Shown: positions 45,821 to 55,560 of the stretch, piece after piece
How the letters are laid out: each line of letters begins with the position of its first letter
How positions within the stretch are numbered: the first letter of the stretch is position 1
From: Neisseria sp. 83E34
Lineage (GTDB): Bacteria; Pseudomonadota; Gammaproteobacteria; Burkholderiales; Neisseriaceae
Direction of reading: 5' to 3'
Assembly (NCBI RefSeq): GCF_001308015.1
Contig: NZ_LGYH01000010.1
Location: 18,797 to 82,796, forward strand
DNA: 64,000 nucleotides
Program-made: the position numbers and the translations under genes
Notes under the pieces: generated by a model
Database searches by the model: none
The model's input: only the letters and a program-made list of their open reading frames with translations
Told to the model about the DNA's origin: nothing

Positions 45821-47536
45821 TTATCTTTGTAACTCAGCGGCAACCTTTTCCACCACCGCATTCACTGTCACACTCTGCGCTTCGCTGTCGGTGCGTTTGG
45901 CGTATTCGACCACACCTTCTTTCAAGCCGCGGTCACCAATCACAATGCGGTGCGGAATACCCAAAAGCTCGGAATCGTTGAGCAACACTCCGGCGCGCTC
46001 GTCGCGGTCATCCAGCAACACATCCACACCTTTTGCCAACAACTCGGCATAGAGCTTGTCGGCGGTTTCGCGCACGGCATCGGATTTTTTGTAATTCATC
46101 GGCACAACCACCACTTCAAACGGCGCCATCGCATCCGTCCAGATGATGCCGCGCTCATCATTGTTCTGTTCGATGGCGGCGGCAACAATGCGGGTTACAC
46201 CGATGCCGTAGCAGCCCATTTCCATTACTTGCGATTTACCGTTGTTATCAAGAAAGCTTGCATTCATGGCTTGCGAATATTTGTCGCGCAGCTGGAACAC
46301 ATGCCCCACTTCGATACCGCGCGCCAGTTTCAAGCGGCCTTTGCCGTCCGGGCTCGGATCGCCCTCAATCACGTTGCGCAGGTCGACAAACTCAGGCTCG
46401 GGGCAGTCGCGGCCGAAATTAAAACCTGTGTAGTGGTAGTCGTCTTCATTGGCGCCGATTACGGTGTCGGCCAGCTTTTCAGTGGCGTAGTCGGCATACA
46501 CTTTACCTTTGAAACCCACCGGGCCGAGCGAGCCGCCATTGGCACCAAAGCCTGCCTGAATTGCTTCGGGCGTTGCCATGGCTAAAGGCGACTTCACACC
46601 TGCCAGCTTTTCGGCTTTGATGTCGTTAAATTCATGGTCTCCGCGCAACAGCAGCAGCGCCAGTTCGCCTTCCGCTTCGCCCTCTACCACAATCGATTTA
46701 AGTGTTTTCTCAGCCGGAATATTTAAAAATGCCGCCAAATCGGCAATGGTTTTCACATTCGGCGTGTGAACTTTGGTTAATGTTTCAGCAGCAGCGGCAC
46801 GCTCGCCTTGTTGCGGCAAAGTCGGTGCGAGTTCCACATTCGCAGCAAAATCAGATGTGTCGCTGTAAGCAATCACATCCTCACCGCTTTCGGCCAACAC
46901 TTGGAATTCGTGCGAGCCGGTGCCGCCGATGCTGCCCGTATCGGCGGCAACGGGGCGGTAGTTTAAACCCAAGCGGTTGAAAATACGGCAATAAGCGTCA
47001 TACATCGGCTGATAGCCGTCGCGCACCAGCGATTCGTAATCGGCATGGAAAGAATAAGCATCTTTCATCACAAATTCACGCGCCCGCATCACGCCGAAAC
47101 GCGGGCGCACTTCGTCGCGGAATTTGGTGTTGATGTGGTAGAAATTCTTCGGGAGCTGTTTATAACTGGTGATTTCCTTGCGCACAATATCGGTAATCAC
47201 CTCTTCGCAAGTCGGGCCTAAGCAGAAATCGCGCTCGTGGCGGTCTTTCAAACGCAGCAGTTCTTTGCCGTAAAATTCCCAACGGCCGCTTTCTTCCCAC
47301 AGCTCGGCCGGCTGAACCACCGGCATCAGCAGTTCGACCGCGCCGGCACGGTTCATTTCTTCGCGCACGATGTGTTCAACTTTGCGCAACACGCGCAAAC
47401 CCATCGGCATCCATGTGTATAAACCGGAAGCATTGGCTTTGATCAAACCCGCCCTCAGCATCAATTTATGGCTGGCAAGTGCAGCTTCGGCAGGAGCTTC
47501 TTTTAAAGTGGAAATGAAAAATTGGCTGGCTTTCAT
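45821..47536 (-). CDS. proS: Prolyl-tRNA synthetase (bacterial type)
   Basis: Class II aminoacyl-tRNA synthetase of 571 aa. Motif 1-2 region [20 protein letters not shown] near 70-89 and [21 protein letters not shown] near 140; a YbaK-like editing insertion between about 225 and 390; motif 3 region [10 protein letters not shown] near 438. The insertion identifies the bacterial rather than the archaeal type. The start at 47536 (MKASQFFI) is standard for the family. Confidence 0.96.
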   Translation of the reverse strand: MKASQFFISTLKEAPAEAALASHKLMLRAGLIKANASGLYTWMPMGLRVLRKVEHIVREEMNRAGAVELLMPVVQPAELWEESGRWEFYGKELLRLKDRHERDFCLGPTCEEVITDIVRKEITSYKQLPKNFYHINTKFRDEVRPRFGVMRAREFVMKDAYSFHADYESLVRDGYQPMYDAYCRIFNRLGLNYRPVAADTGSIGGTGSHEFQVLAESGEDVIAYSDTSDFAANVELAPTLPQQGERAAAAETLTKVHTPNVKTIADLAAFLNIPAEKTLKSIVVEGEAEGELALLLLRGDHEFNDIKAEKLAGVKSPLAMATPEAIQAGFGANGGSLGPVGFKGKVYADYATEKLADTVIGANEDDYHYTGFNFGRDCPEPEFVDLRNVIEGDPSPDGKGRLKLARGIEVGHVFQLRDKYSQAMNASFLDNNGKSQVMEMGCYGIGVTRIVAAAIEQNNDERGIIWTDAMAPFEVVVVPMNYKKSDAVRETADKLYAELLAKGVDVLLDDRDERAGVLLNDSELLGIPHRIVIGDRGLKEGVVEYAKRTDSEAQSVTVNAVVEKVAAELQR

Positions 47537-47982
47537 GGTTCGGTTTCATTGTTGAAAATTACTAAAGACACGCGATTGTACCGCAAACCATACCGAATCG
47601 TGCAATCGAAACAAGGCCTGTTGATTTTGTGTGGCTTATCCGGCGCATGCCTGTCTGAAAATACCTATTTGATACTAATTTTCAAAAATTCTTTTTAAAT
47701 CAAAGCATGATTTATAACCATATGATTTTTATGAAATAATTTTTGAACATTTTTTAATCAGGAGTAAAGCAAAGCTTACCAAGACACGTTTTATCCACCT
47801 TATTCACGCCTTATCCCCATGGTTATCCACATAAAATGTGTATGACTTACGAAATCTTCGTGTTCAGACAGGCATATCGTTGTGAAGCTGGGCTTTTCAC
47901 ACATCCGTCGGCACACCTTAATATAATCGTAAAATATTCCGTTATAATCCACACATTCAAACGATCATGCCATATCCGCACA
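47537..47982. other. AT-rich divergent region with DnaA-box cluster (possible origin)
   Basis: 446 bases between divergent proS and rsmB. About 100 very AT-rich bases (47661-47765) are followed by four same-orientation DnaA-box-like sites: TTATCCACC (47791), TTATTCACG (47800), TTATCCCCA (47811) and TTATCCACA (47823, perfect match to TTATNCACA). Start-to-start steps are 9, 11 and 12 bases. DUS copies lie at 47648 and 47863. An unwinding region next to phased DnaA boxes is the usual oriC layout, but dnaA, dnaN, parAB or gidA are not in the window. Confidence 0.45.
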
Positions 47983-49239
47983 ATGACACCCGCCCAGCTC
48001 AACCACACCGCAGCCGTTCTGACCGACATCCTAACATTCAAACAACCCGCCGATTCCATACTTGCCGCCTATTTCCGCGAACATAAAAAACTCGGCAGGC
48101 AAGACCGTTATGAAATCGCAGAAACTGTGTTCGCTGTTTTGAGGCACTATCAAAAAATCAGCGCCATTGTTCCCAAACCACACACCAAGCCGCGCCAAGC
48201 TGCTTTAGCAGCTTTGATTATCGGCCGTTCTGCAGACGCTGATTTGATTCGCCATCTCACCGAACAAGAAGAAGCGGAAAACCTAAAAAGTTTGTTCGAC
48301 AGCACAAACCCATTCCCCAGCACGCTACACATTACTGCTGAACTGCCCGAATGGCTGATTGAAATATTACAAAAGCATTATGACGAAACTGCCATCCTAC
48401 GATTCAGCCACAGCATCAATCAGCCGGCACCGCTGGATATCCGCGTAAACACATTGAAAAGCAAGCGCGATAAAGTTTTGACGCAACTGCAAAAAGAAGG
48501 TTTTGCCGCCCAAGCCACGCCTTTTTCACCCTGGGGCATCCGCTTTCAAGACAAACCCTCACTGAACCGGCACCCTCTGTTTCTTGACGGAACACTGGAA
48601 ATCCAAGACGAAGGCAGCCAACTGCTGGCTTTGCTACTCGGTGCCAAGCGCGGAGAAATCGTGGTGGATTTCTGCGCAGGAGCGGGCGGCAAAACCTTAG
48701 CCATCGCCGCCATGATGGCCAACAAAGGCCGTATTTACGCATTTGACATTGCAGAAAAACGCCTTGCCAACCTCAAACCCCGCATGGCGCGCGCAGGTGC
48801 CGCCAACATTCACCCTGAACGCATCAGCAGTGAAACCGCCCCCCGCATTGCCCGACTTTATGGCAAAGCCGACCGGGTTTTGGTTGATGCACCCTGCTCC
48901 GGTTTAGGCACTTTGCGCCGCAATCCCGATTTGAAATACCGCCAATCGCCTGAAACTTTAGCTTCCCTGCAAGCTCAGCAAGCCGCTATTTTGGCCGAAG
49001 CCTCCAAACTGGTGAACGAAAAAGGCCGCTTGGTTTATGCCACTTGCAGCATCTTGCCAGAAGAAAACGAAATGCAAGTGCAACATTTTTTGGAAAGCCA
49101 TCCCGACTGGCATATTGTCGATTGCGCCAGCCTGCTAAGTAACTATAAAATTCCGCTCGATACAGGTGTATACTTGCGCCTGAATACCGAACAACACCAA
49201 ACCGACGGCTTTTTCGCCGCTGTGTTGGAACGAAATTAA
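47983..49239 (+). CDS. rsmB: 16S rRNA (cytosine-C5) methyltransferase, RsmB family
   Basis: 418 aa from the ATG at 47983; the open frame extends 49 codons upstream, but that part covers a DUS and a TATAAT promoter element (47943-47948) and carries no family sequence. SAM site VVDFCAGAGGKTLAIAAMM near 228-246; catalytic cysteines in DAPCSGLGTLRRNPDLK near 305 and ATCSILPEENE near 353. N-terminal NusB-like part is present but diverged, so a paralogous RsmB/NOP methyltransferase is possible. Followed closely by grxD. Confidence 0.85.
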   Translation: MTPAQLNHTAAVLTDILTFKQPADSILAAYFREHKKLGRQDRYEIAETVFAVLRHYQKISAIVPKPHTKPRQAALAALIIGRSADADLIRHLTEQEEAENLKSLFDSTNPFPSTLHITAELPEWLIEILQKHYDETAILRFSHSINQPAPLDIRVNTLKSKRDKVLTQLQKEGFAAQATPFSPWGIRFQDKPSLNRHPLFLDGTLEIQDEGSQLLALLLGAKRGEIVVDFCAGAGGKTLAIAAMMANKGRIYAFDIAEKRLANLKPRMARAGAANIHPERISSETAPRIARLYGKADRVLVDAPCSGLGTLRRNPDLKYRQSPETLASLQAQQAAILAEASKLVNEKGRLVYATCSILPEENEMQVQHFLESHPDWHIVDCASLLSNYKIPLDTGVYLRLNTEQHQTDGFFAAVLERN

Positions 49240-49263
49240 TCAACTATTTAGGAATCCATCAAG

Positions 49264-49572
49264 ATGAGCATTCAAGATCAAATCAAAGAAGTGGTTACCA
49301 CACACCGCGTTGTACTGTTTATGAAAGGCACCAAGCAATTTCCCCAATGCGGCTTTTCTTCCCGCGCCGTGCAATTGCTGCAAGCAGCAGGCTGCACCGA
49401 TTTTGTTACCGTAAATGTGTTGGAAAACGAAGAAGTACGCCAAGGGATTAAAGAATACAGCAACTGGCCGACCATTCCCCAACTGTATGTAAACGGAGAA
49501 TTTCTAGGCGGCTCCGACATCATGATGGAGATGTATGAAGCCGGTGAGCTGCAAGAAGCATTAAAAACCTGA
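49264..49572 (+). CDS. grxD: Monothiol glutaredoxin
   Basis: 102 aa with the CGFS active site (FPQCGFSSRAV near 26-36) and WPTIPQLYVNGEFLGGSDI near 66-84. CGFS glutaredoxins bind and deliver [2Fe-2S] clusters. Twenty-four bases after rsmB with AGGAATCC before the ATG, so likely one transcript. Ended by a DUS pair. Confidence 0.95.
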   Translation: MSIQDQIKEVVTTHRVVLFMKGTKQFPQCGFSSRAVQLLQAAGCTDFVTVNVLENEEVRQGIKEYSNWPTIPQLYVNGEFLGGSDIMMEMYEAGELQEALKT

Positions 49573-49595
49573 TTGAGCGGTTAACTCACAAGCTG

Positions 49596-49628
49596 ATGCC
49601 TGTCTGAAAAATATTTTCAGACAGGCAT
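49596..49628 (+). terminator. DUS-pair terminator after grxD
   Basis: ATGCCTGTCTGAAAA / TTTTCAGACAGGCAT, loop ATA, followed by TTTG. Confidence 0.83.
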
Positions 49629-49738
49629 TTGTTTTTACAAGGTTAATCAACCGTTTTTTACTGCAAAAACCTTCTCGCAAAAAAGTTAAATCAATATGAA
49701 TAATTCAAAAAATTTATAAACAAGAATTAACTTCATTC

Positions 49739-49772
49739 ATATCTATAAAATTGATATAAATCCTTAAATATC
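49739..49772. promoter_or_regulatory. AT-rich inverted repeats upstream of the ArsR gene
   Basis: ATATC (49739-49743), GATAT (49753-49757) and ATATC (49768-49772) form two overlapping inverted pairs just upstream of the -35 box. A plausible autoregulatory operator, seen only as sequence symmetry. Confidence 0.35.
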
Positions 49773-49779
49773 AAAGCAC

Positions 49780-49808
49780 TTGCAGCTCTTTACATAACTA
49801 TCTACAAT
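49780..49808 (+). promoter_or_regulatory. Promoter of the ArsR-family gene
   Basis: TTGCAG (49780-49785), 17-base spacer, TACAAT (49803-49808). The ATG at 49815 is only six bases after the -10, so the transcript would be leaderless or nearly so. Confidence 0.6.
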
Positions 49809-49814
49809 GCCCTC

Positions 49815-50147
49815 ATGAAAACAATGACATCACAAACCGTTAATGAAATGATGGAGCATGCCGAGCGCGCATCCTCCTTATTGAAATTGATTTCCCATCC
49901 GCACAGATTGATGATTTTGTGTCTCTTGGCGCAAAGTGAGCGTAATGTTACCGAAATCGTGAATATTATCGGCATCAATCAAACCGCCGTATCCAATCAT
50001 TTAGCCAAACTACGCGCAAAAGGGGTGGTTGATTACACCCGCTACCACCGGATTCTGCAATACCGCATCACCTCTCCGGAAATCTTCAACCTGCTTGAAG
50101 CCATGTGCCAAGTTTATTGCGCAACTGATCGGGAAGCGAAACAATAG
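49815..50147 (+). CDS. ArsR/SmtB-family transcriptional regulator
   Basis: 110-aa winged-helix repressor. ASSLLKLISHPHRLMILCLLAQSERNV-type start in outline, then the recognition helix INQTAVSNHLAKLRAKGVVDY (near 56-76, shortened here). No CxC metal-site motif of the ArsR type; one Cys near 37 and one near 102, which would fit a BigR/SqrR-like sulfur or redox sensor, but this is inference. Start could also be Met 4. No obvious target gene is adjacent. Confidence 0.82.
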   Translation: MKTMTSQTVNEMMEHAERASSLLKLISHPHRLMILCLLAQSERNVTEIVNIIGINQTAVSNHLAKLRAKGVVDYTRYHRILQYRITSPEIFNLLEAMCQVYCATDREAKQ

Positions 50148-50263
50148 CATTGCCTTCTGCACCGAATCATTACTGATACCTGCTGAATACAGAAAAGTAA
50201 TGGTTCGGTGCTTTGTGTTTTTTGCTACAATCCCATTTTCTTTACCCATCCAATCCGTTCGCT

Positions 50264-51031
50264 ATGAAAATCGCCACTTGGAACGTCAACTCCCTAAAAG
50301 TCCGCCTGCCGCAAGTTCAGGAATGGCTGCAACAACACCAGCCAGATATATTGGTTTTGCAAGAACTCAAGCTAGATCACGACCAATTTCCCGCCGCTGT
50401 TTTTCAAATGCAAGGTTATCAAGTTGTTTGGAGCGGGCAAAAAACCTATAACGGTGTGTCCATTATCAGCAAACACGATATTACCGAAGTCTGCACCCAA
50501 CTACCTTTGCTGCCTGATGATCCGCAAAAACGCGTGATTGCCGCCACTATTAACGGTGTGCGCGTCATTGATGTTTACTGTGTCAACGGAGAAGCAGTCG
50601 ACAGCCCCAAATTTGAATATAAACGCGAATGGTTTGCCGCTTTGAACGCATTTATCAAAGAAGAAATGGCACGCTATGAAAAGCTGGTTTTACTGGGCGA
50701 CTTCAATATTGCACCGGCGGATTTGGATTGTTACGACCCTGAAAAATGGTATGAAAAAATTCATTGCTCCAGCGCCGAACGCGCATGGTTTCAAGCTTTG
50801 TTGGATTTAGGCTTACACGACAGCCTGCGCCACATCCATCCCGATGCCGTGATGTACACGTGGTGGGATTACCGGGGTGCCATGTTCCGCCGCAAGCAGG
50901 GTTTGCGCATCGACCATATTCTCGTCAGCACCGCAATGCGTGATGCCCTGCATACGGTCTCGGTCGATACGGAAGCGCGCGGCTGGGAGCGGCCGAGCGA
51001 CCATGCGCCGGTATTGGCAGAGTTTAATTAA
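50264..51031 (+). CDS. xthA: Exodeoxyribonuclease III
   Basis: AP endonuclease/3'-5' exonuclease for base-excision repair, 255 aa from the ATG at 50264 (MKIATWNVNSLKVRL). The upstream 17 codons are rejected because they overlap a TACAAT promoter-like site and are not conserved. Metal Glu in LQELKLD near 32-38; GDFNIAP near 149; final SDHAPVLAEF with the catalytic Asp-His near 245. Complete. Confidence 0.94.
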   Translation: MKIATWNVNSLKVRLPQVQEWLQQHQPDILVLQELKLDHDQFPAAVFQMQGYQVVWSGQKTYNGVSIISKHDITEVCTQLPLLPDDPQKRVIAATINGVRVIDVYCVNGEAVDSPKFEYKREWFAALNAFIKEEMARYEKLVLLGDFNIAPADLDCYDPEKWYEKIHCSSAERAWFQALLDLGLHDSLRHIHPDAVMYTWWDYRGAMFRRKQGLRIDHILVSTAMRDALHTVSVDTEARGWERPSDHAPVLAEFN

Positions 51032-51045
51032 GCCGCCATAACACG

Positions 51046-51078
51046 AATGCCTGTCTGAAAACTTTTCAGACAGGCATT
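51046..51078. terminator. DUS-pair terminator between convergent genes
   Basis: AATGCCTGTCTGAAAA / TTTCAGACAGGCATT, then TTTT on the plus strand. Confidence 0.85.
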
Positions 51079-51107
51079 TTTCAAGCTCAATTCTTTAGAT
51101 TAAACAA

Positions 51108-52886
51108 TCACTTCTTAACCCACCAAGTTTCCAAAGCCCATGTCGTTGCATCGTAATACTTAGGCAGCTTATCCGGCATGGCAAGTGTGTTGCGATAAAT
51201 CACACGTTTTTTAGCCGAATACCAGTTGGGTACCGCCAAATATTGCCAACGCAACACACGGTCAAGCGCTCGGGCGCTGGCCACCAAATCTGCACGGCTT
51301 GTGAAGCTGCTAAAGCGTTTGAGCAGCTCTTCCACCGCCTCATCACACAAACCGGCATAGTTACGCTCCCCGGGTGTTTTAGCAGCTTGGCAGCTGTGAT
51401 ATGAAAACTGCTCGTTGCCGGGGCTTTCGCTGTTGGCATAGGTGGTCATGATAATGTCGTAATCAAAATTTTTGATCCTGCGCTGGTAAAGTGCCGTATC
51501 CGCCAAGCGGATATTCAGCGAAATGCCGATTTTGGCTAAATCCCGCTGCCATTTCACTGCGGTTTTTTCAAATGATTTATGGCTGGCCAGATATTCTATC
51601 TGCACTGGCTTGCCGTCTTTGCCGACCAGCAAACCGTCCCGATAATGGTAGCCAGCGGCCAGCAGTAAAGCCCTCGCCTGCAGCAAGTTCGGGCGGATGC
51701 CTGTCTGAATATCGGTTTTCGGCGGCTGCGGCACATCGTGTTTGAACACCGCTTCGGGCAGTTTGCTGCGCAAAGGCTTCAGAATTTCCAGCTCCACGCC
51801 TTCGGGCTTGCCGGTTGCCGCCATTTCGCTGTTGGTAAAAAAGCTGTTGCTGCGGGTATAAGTGCCGTAAAACAGGCGCTGGTTGATGCTTTCGAAATCA
51901 AAACTCAACACCAGCGCGCGCCGCACGCGGATGTCTTTGAAAAAACCGCGCCGTTGGTTCATCACAAAAGCCTGCATGCCTGCGGTGTTGCTGTGCGGCC
52001 ATTCGCGTTTTTCCAAAGCGCGTTTTTGCAATATCGTATCCGGATAGGCTCTCGCCCAGTTTCTCGCCGTATATTCTTCTGTAAAATCATAGCGTCCGCC
52101 CTTGATGCCTTCTATGCGTACAGCATTGTCGCGGTAATAGAGAAAACGCACGGTATCAAAGTTGAACATCCCTTTGCGTGCCGGCAGATTCTGCGCCCAA
52201 TATCCTTTATCGCGTTTAAACTCAATGCTGCGCCCGCTCTCGCTTTTGCCCAGCCTGTAAGGGCCGGAACCGATGGGCGGCGTATTCGGTGCGGCTGCCA
52301 AGCCTTTCGGATAGCTTTTATGGGAAAACACGGGAAGTTGGCCTAAGGTAAGGTGCAACTCAGCATTGCGCTGTTTGAATCGAAAACGCACCGTGCGCGC
52401 ATCCAGCTCGTCCACTCCGGCAATATCCGGCCAATATAAGCGGTACATAGGCTGCGCCGCTTCGTCTTCGGTCAGCAGCTCGAAAGATGTTTTCACATCT
52501 TTCGCCAACACCGGATCACCATTATGAAAGCGCGCTTTAGGGTTGATTTTGAATATAACGGAAAGTCCGTCCGGCGCGAGTTCCACCGATTCAGCCAAAA
52601 GGCCGTACATCGCAAAAGGCTCGTCCTGCCCCTGCACCATCAGTTGATCGACAGTAAGCATGCCGATACCGGATGCCGCGTCCCCTTTCATCGTAAACGG
52701 ATTCAACGTATCAAAGCTACCCAATGCAGGCAAAACCAATGTTCCGCCCTTAGGTGCATTGGGATTCACATAACTGAAATGTTTGAAATCCGGCTGATAA
52801 AGCAAAGGCGCGCCCAAGCTGAAACCGTGTGCGGCATAAAGCGGGAGCGAAAACAGGCATAAAGCGGCGGCAAAGAGTTTCTTCAT
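51108..52886 (-). CDS. Periplasmic peptide-type solute-binding protein (SBP family 5)
   Basis: 592 aa from the ATG at 52886, which gives a signal peptide (MKKLFAAALCLFSLPLYAA). Family 5 (OppA/YejA-like) features: LLYQPDFKHFSYVNPNAPKG near 28-47, TLNPFTMKGD near 58, and FKINPKARFHNGDPVLAKDV near 105-124. Closest in wording to YejA, which feeds the YejBEF importer of antimicrobial peptides and microcin C. The permease and ATPase genes are not here. Coding sequence contains an exact DUS at 51698 (plus strand). Confidence 0.86.
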   Translation of the reverse strand: MKKLFAAALCLFSLPLYAAHGFSLGAPLLYQPDFKHFSYVNPNAPKGGTLVLPALGSFDTLNPFTMKGDAASGIGMLTVDQLMVQGQDEPFAMYGLLAESVELAPDGLSVIFKINPKARFHNGDPVLAKDVKTSFELLTEDEAAQPMYRLYWPDIAGVDELDARTVRFRFKQRNAELHLTLGQLPVFSHKSYPKGLAAAPNTPPIGSGPYRLGKSESGRSIEFKRDKGYWAQNLPARKGMFNFDTVRFLYYRDNAVRIEGIKGGRYDFTEEYTARNWARAYPDTILQKRALEKREWPHSNTAGMQAFVMNQRRGFFKDIRVRRALVLSFDFESINQRLFYGTYTRSNSFFTNSEMAATGKPEGVELEILKPLRSKLPEAVFKHDVPQPPKTDIQTGIRPNLLQARALLLAAGYHYRDGLLVGKDGKPVQIEYLASHKSFEKTAVKWQRDLAKIGISLNIRLADTALYQRRIKNFDYDIIMTTYANSESPGNEQFSYHSCQAAKTPGERNYAGLCDEAVEELLKRFSSFTSRADLVASARALDRVLRWQYLAVPNWYSAKKRVIYRNTLAMPDKLPKYYDATTWALETWWVKK

Positions 52887-52957
52887 AATCAAAACATCAG
52901 GTTTTCCATAGCAGACATTGTAACCTGAAACCGCCGACATCAATAAAGCATATATCT

Positions 52958-52987
52958 TTGCAGGGATTTTCTAAAGTCCGCTATAAT
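52958..52987 (+). promoter_or_regulatory. fabI promoter
   Basis: TTGCAG, 18-base spacer, TATAAT; start near 52994, about 36 bases before the ATG, with AAGGAAA in between. Confidence 0.75.
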
Positions 52988-53029
52988 GCCCCTTAAAATC
53001 GCGACTGTGAAACAAACTAAGGAAAAAAC

Positions 53030-53812
53030 ATGGGTTTCTTACAAGGTAAAAAAATTCTCATCACCGGCATGATTTCCGAGCGCTCGATTGCTTACGGCAT
53101 TGCCAAAGCCTGCCGAGACCAAGGTGCCGAGCTGGCATTCACTTACGTAGTAGACAAGCTGGAAGACCGCGTGCGCAAAATGGCTGCCGAATTAGGCTCA
53201 GAACTGGTGTTTCGTTGCGACGTGCAAAGCGATACCGAAATCGAACAGCTTTTTGCTGATTTAGGCAAATCATGGGACGGCTTGGACGGTTTGGTACACG
53301 CCATTGCTTTCGCGCCGCGCGAATCACTCAACGGCGATTTTCTGGAAAGCATCAGCCGAGAAGCCTTTAATGTGGCACACGATGTGTCTGCATACAGCCT
53401 GCCCGCACTGGTAAAAGCCGCACGTCCGATGATGAAAGGCCGCAATTCCGCCGTGGTTGCCCTCTCTTACTTGGGCGCCGTACGGGCCATCCCGAATTAC
53501 AATGTAATGGGCTTGGCCAAAGCCAGCTTGGAAGCTGCCATCCGCTTTACCGCTTCATCAGTAGGCCGCGACGGTATCCGCTGTAACGGCATCTCCGCAG
53601 GCCCCATCAAAACTTTGGCCGCTTCCGGTATCGCTGATTTCAGCAAATTGCTGAACCATGTGGCCCAACAAAACCCGCTTGGCCGCAATGTTACCATTGA
53701 AGAGGTGGGCAATGCCGCTGCATTCCTGCTTTCAGATCTCTCTTCCGGCATTACCGGCGAAATTACCTATGTTGACGGTGGTTATAGTATCAACGCTTTA
53801 AGCGAAGTGTAA
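53030..53812 (+). CDS. fabI: Enoyl-ACP reductase (NADH)
   Basis: Last reduction in each fatty-acid elongation cycle. FabI-type signature: nucleotide loop [11 protein letters not shown] near 18-28 (divergent from GxxxGxG as in all FabI), and the catalytic YxxxxxxK seen as [17 protein letters not shown] near 156-172. 260 aa. Target class of triclosan. Own promoter and terminator: a single-gene unit. Confidence 0.96.
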   Translation: MGFLQGKKILITGMISERSIAYGIAKACRDQGAELAFTYVVDKLEDRVRKMAAELGSELVFRCDVQSDTEIEQLFADLGKSWDGLDGLVHAIAFAPRESLNGDFLESISREAFNVAHDVSAYSLPALVKAARPMMKGRNSAVVALSYLGAVRAIPNYNVMGLAKASLEAAIRFTASSVGRDGIRCNGISAGPIKTLAASGIADFSKLLNHVAQQNPLGRNVTIEEVGNAAAFLLSDLSSGITGEITYVDGGYSINALSEV

Positions 53813-53839
53813 TCAAACCATTACAACACACTATAACAA

Positions 53840-53872
53840 ACGGCCAATGTTTATCGACATTGGCCGTAAATT
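53840..53872 (+). terminator. fabI terminator
   Basis: 11-bp stem ACGGCCAATGT / ACATTGGCCGT, loop TTATCG, short T-run. Confidence 0.85.
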
Positions 53873-54072
53873 TATCTGAACTTAAAGCGATTTTATCTTT
53901 CTTATATAAAGTAAAGCGAACCGATTAACGGAAAATCAAACCATGTATTTAAATAAACGCACAGCATCTCAAGCATTTCTATAGAATGCCGCCCTTATTT
54001 AATTTTTGGTATTAAGATTTATCGCTTTCTTCTGATTTTTAAATCTTTTCACTTACTTAAAGGAAACTAGAA

Positions 54073-54510
54073 ATGTCTATAGCACAAGACTTTAAAGCGT
54101 TTATCATGCGTGGCAATGTGGTCGATCTGGCCGTGGGTATGGTTGTCGGTACAGCATTCAGCGGCATCGTTAAATCATTGGTAGACGATGTGATTATGCC
54201 ACCCATCGGTTTGCTGATCGGCGGTGTTGACTTCTCCGACCTGTTTATCACATTAAAAGACGGCGCAAACGCCCCGGCTGACGGCTATGCTTCTTTAGCT
54301 GCCGCACAAGCTGCCGGTGCCGTTACCCTGAATGTCGGCACATTCCTAAACACTGTTATCAGCTTCCTGATCATCTCAGCCGCCATCTTCATGGTTATCC
54401 GTGCCCTGAGCAAACTGCAAAAACAAGCGCCTGTTGAAGAAGAAGCGCCGGCTGCACCTTCCGAAGAAGTGTTGTTATTACGCGAAATCCGTGACTCTTT
54501 GAAAAAATAA
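54073..54510 (+). CDS. mscL: Large-conductance mechanosensitive channel
   Basis: 145-aa inner-membrane channel that opens under osmotic downshock. MSIAQDFKAFIMRGNVVDLAVGMV is the N-terminal amphipathic helix and start of TM1 (positions 1-24, outline), TM2 near 93-113 (TFLNTVISFLIISAAIF), and a charged C-terminal helix with EEVLLLREIRD. AAAGGAAACT lies upstream. Complete. Confidence 0.95.
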   Translation: MSIAQDFKAFIMRGNVVDLAVGMVVGTAFSGIVKSLVDDVIMPPIGLLIGGVDFSDLFITLKDGANAPADGYASLAAAQAAGAVTLNVGTFLNTVISFLIISAAIFMVIRALSKLQKQAPVEEEAPAAPSEEVLLLREIRDSLKK

Positions 54511-54528
54511 TACCTGATTGAGCATTCG

Positions 54529-54577
54529 AATAATCAAATGCCTGTCTGAAAATGTTTCAGACAGGCATTTGATTATT
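54529..54577. terminator. Very long DUS-pair terminator between mscL and hslO
   Basis: 23-bp perfect stem AATAATCAAATGCC... to ...GGCATTTGATTATT with loop ATG; convergent genes. Confidence 0.88.
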
Positions 54578-54586
54578 CAAACCGGC

Positions 54587-55501
54587 TTACTGCAAACGAT
54601 GCTGCTCTTCCTGCACAGCAGCAACCACGTCCGCATCAAACAATAAATTGATATCTGCCTCATCAAACACATATTTTTCATTGCAGAAATCACAGTCAAT
54701 TTCCACGCTGCCCTGCTCGGCCACAATCTGCCCCACTTCCTGACCACCCAGCAACAGCAGCATATCGCTTACCTTTCCGCGCGAACATGTACAGGCAAAT
54801 TCAAGTGCGTCCGGCTCAAACATGCGCGGAGGGGTTTCGTGAAACAAACGATAGAGCACATGCTGCGCATCCAAACCCAATAATTCCTGCGGCGTAACCG
54901 TATCGGCAAGCGTGGTCAAATGTGCCCACGAATCTTGGTCTTGCTCTTGTTCCGGCAAACGCTGAAGCAATAAACCCCCCACACTCTCTTCGTTTGCAGC
55001 AAGCGTGATGTGCGTGTCCAATTGTTCGGAGCGGCGCATGTAGGCCGTAAGCATTTCCGCAATGCTATCGCCTTCCAAAGGAACCACCCCTTGCCACGGT
55101 TCGCCGTCTTTCGGCTGCAAGGTAATCACAAACACGCCCTGCTCGCCCAATAAATCGTTCAGGCTTTCATCTTTACCGATTTCGGCTGATTCATCCCAGC
55201 GGGCGGAGGCGCGGCAAGTTTGATCGGAAGTTGCCTCCACCACCAACATTTTCAATCTGCCCTGACCTTGAACCTGCAAAATCAGCGTTCCTGCCGTTTT
55301 CAGATCAGCCGAAAGCAACACACCGGCCGCCAACAGCTCGCCCAGTGCGCGGCGTATGGCTTCGGGATAAGCTTTGCGCCCGACAATATGCTGCCAAACT
55401 TCATGCAAACGCACATGCAACCCGCGCACCGGCATATTGTCGAAAATGAAACGGTTGCGGCTGTTGTCCGGCAACACGCCGGTCAGATTATTAGAAGTCA
55501 T
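54587..55501 (-). CDS. hslO: Redox-regulated chaperone Hsp33
   Basis: Chaperone activated by oxidation. 304 aa, C-terminal zinc-cysteine switch complete: CTCSRGK near 241 (CxC) and CDFCNEKY near 272 (CxxC). FIFDNMPVRGLHVRL near 18-32 is the N-terminal signature. Start at 55501. Single-gene unit between two very long DUS hairpins. Confidence 0.95.
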   Translation of the reverse strand: MTSNNLTGVLPDNSRNRFIFDNMPVRGLHVRLHEVWQHIVGRKAYPEAIRRALGELLAAGVLLSADLKTAGTLILQVQGQGRLKMLVVEATSDQTCRASARWDESAEIGKDESLNDLLGEQGVFVITLQPKDGEPWQGVVPLEGDSIAEMLTAYMRRSEQLDTHITLAANEESVGGLLLQRLPEQEQDQDSWAHLTTLADTVTPQELLGLDAQHVLYRLFHETPPRMFEPDALEFACTCSRGKVSDMLLLLGGQEVGQIVAEQGSVEIDCDFCNEKYVFDEADINLLFDADVVAAVQEEQHRLQ

Positions 55502-55560
55502 AATGTTCTTTCTGCATCAAATTTATTAACCGCTATATGGTTACAGAAACATTAAAATCA

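Noticed and set aside
47836..47982. 49-codon N-terminal extension of rsmB
   Set aside because: Covers a DUS and a TATAAT element, without family similarity.
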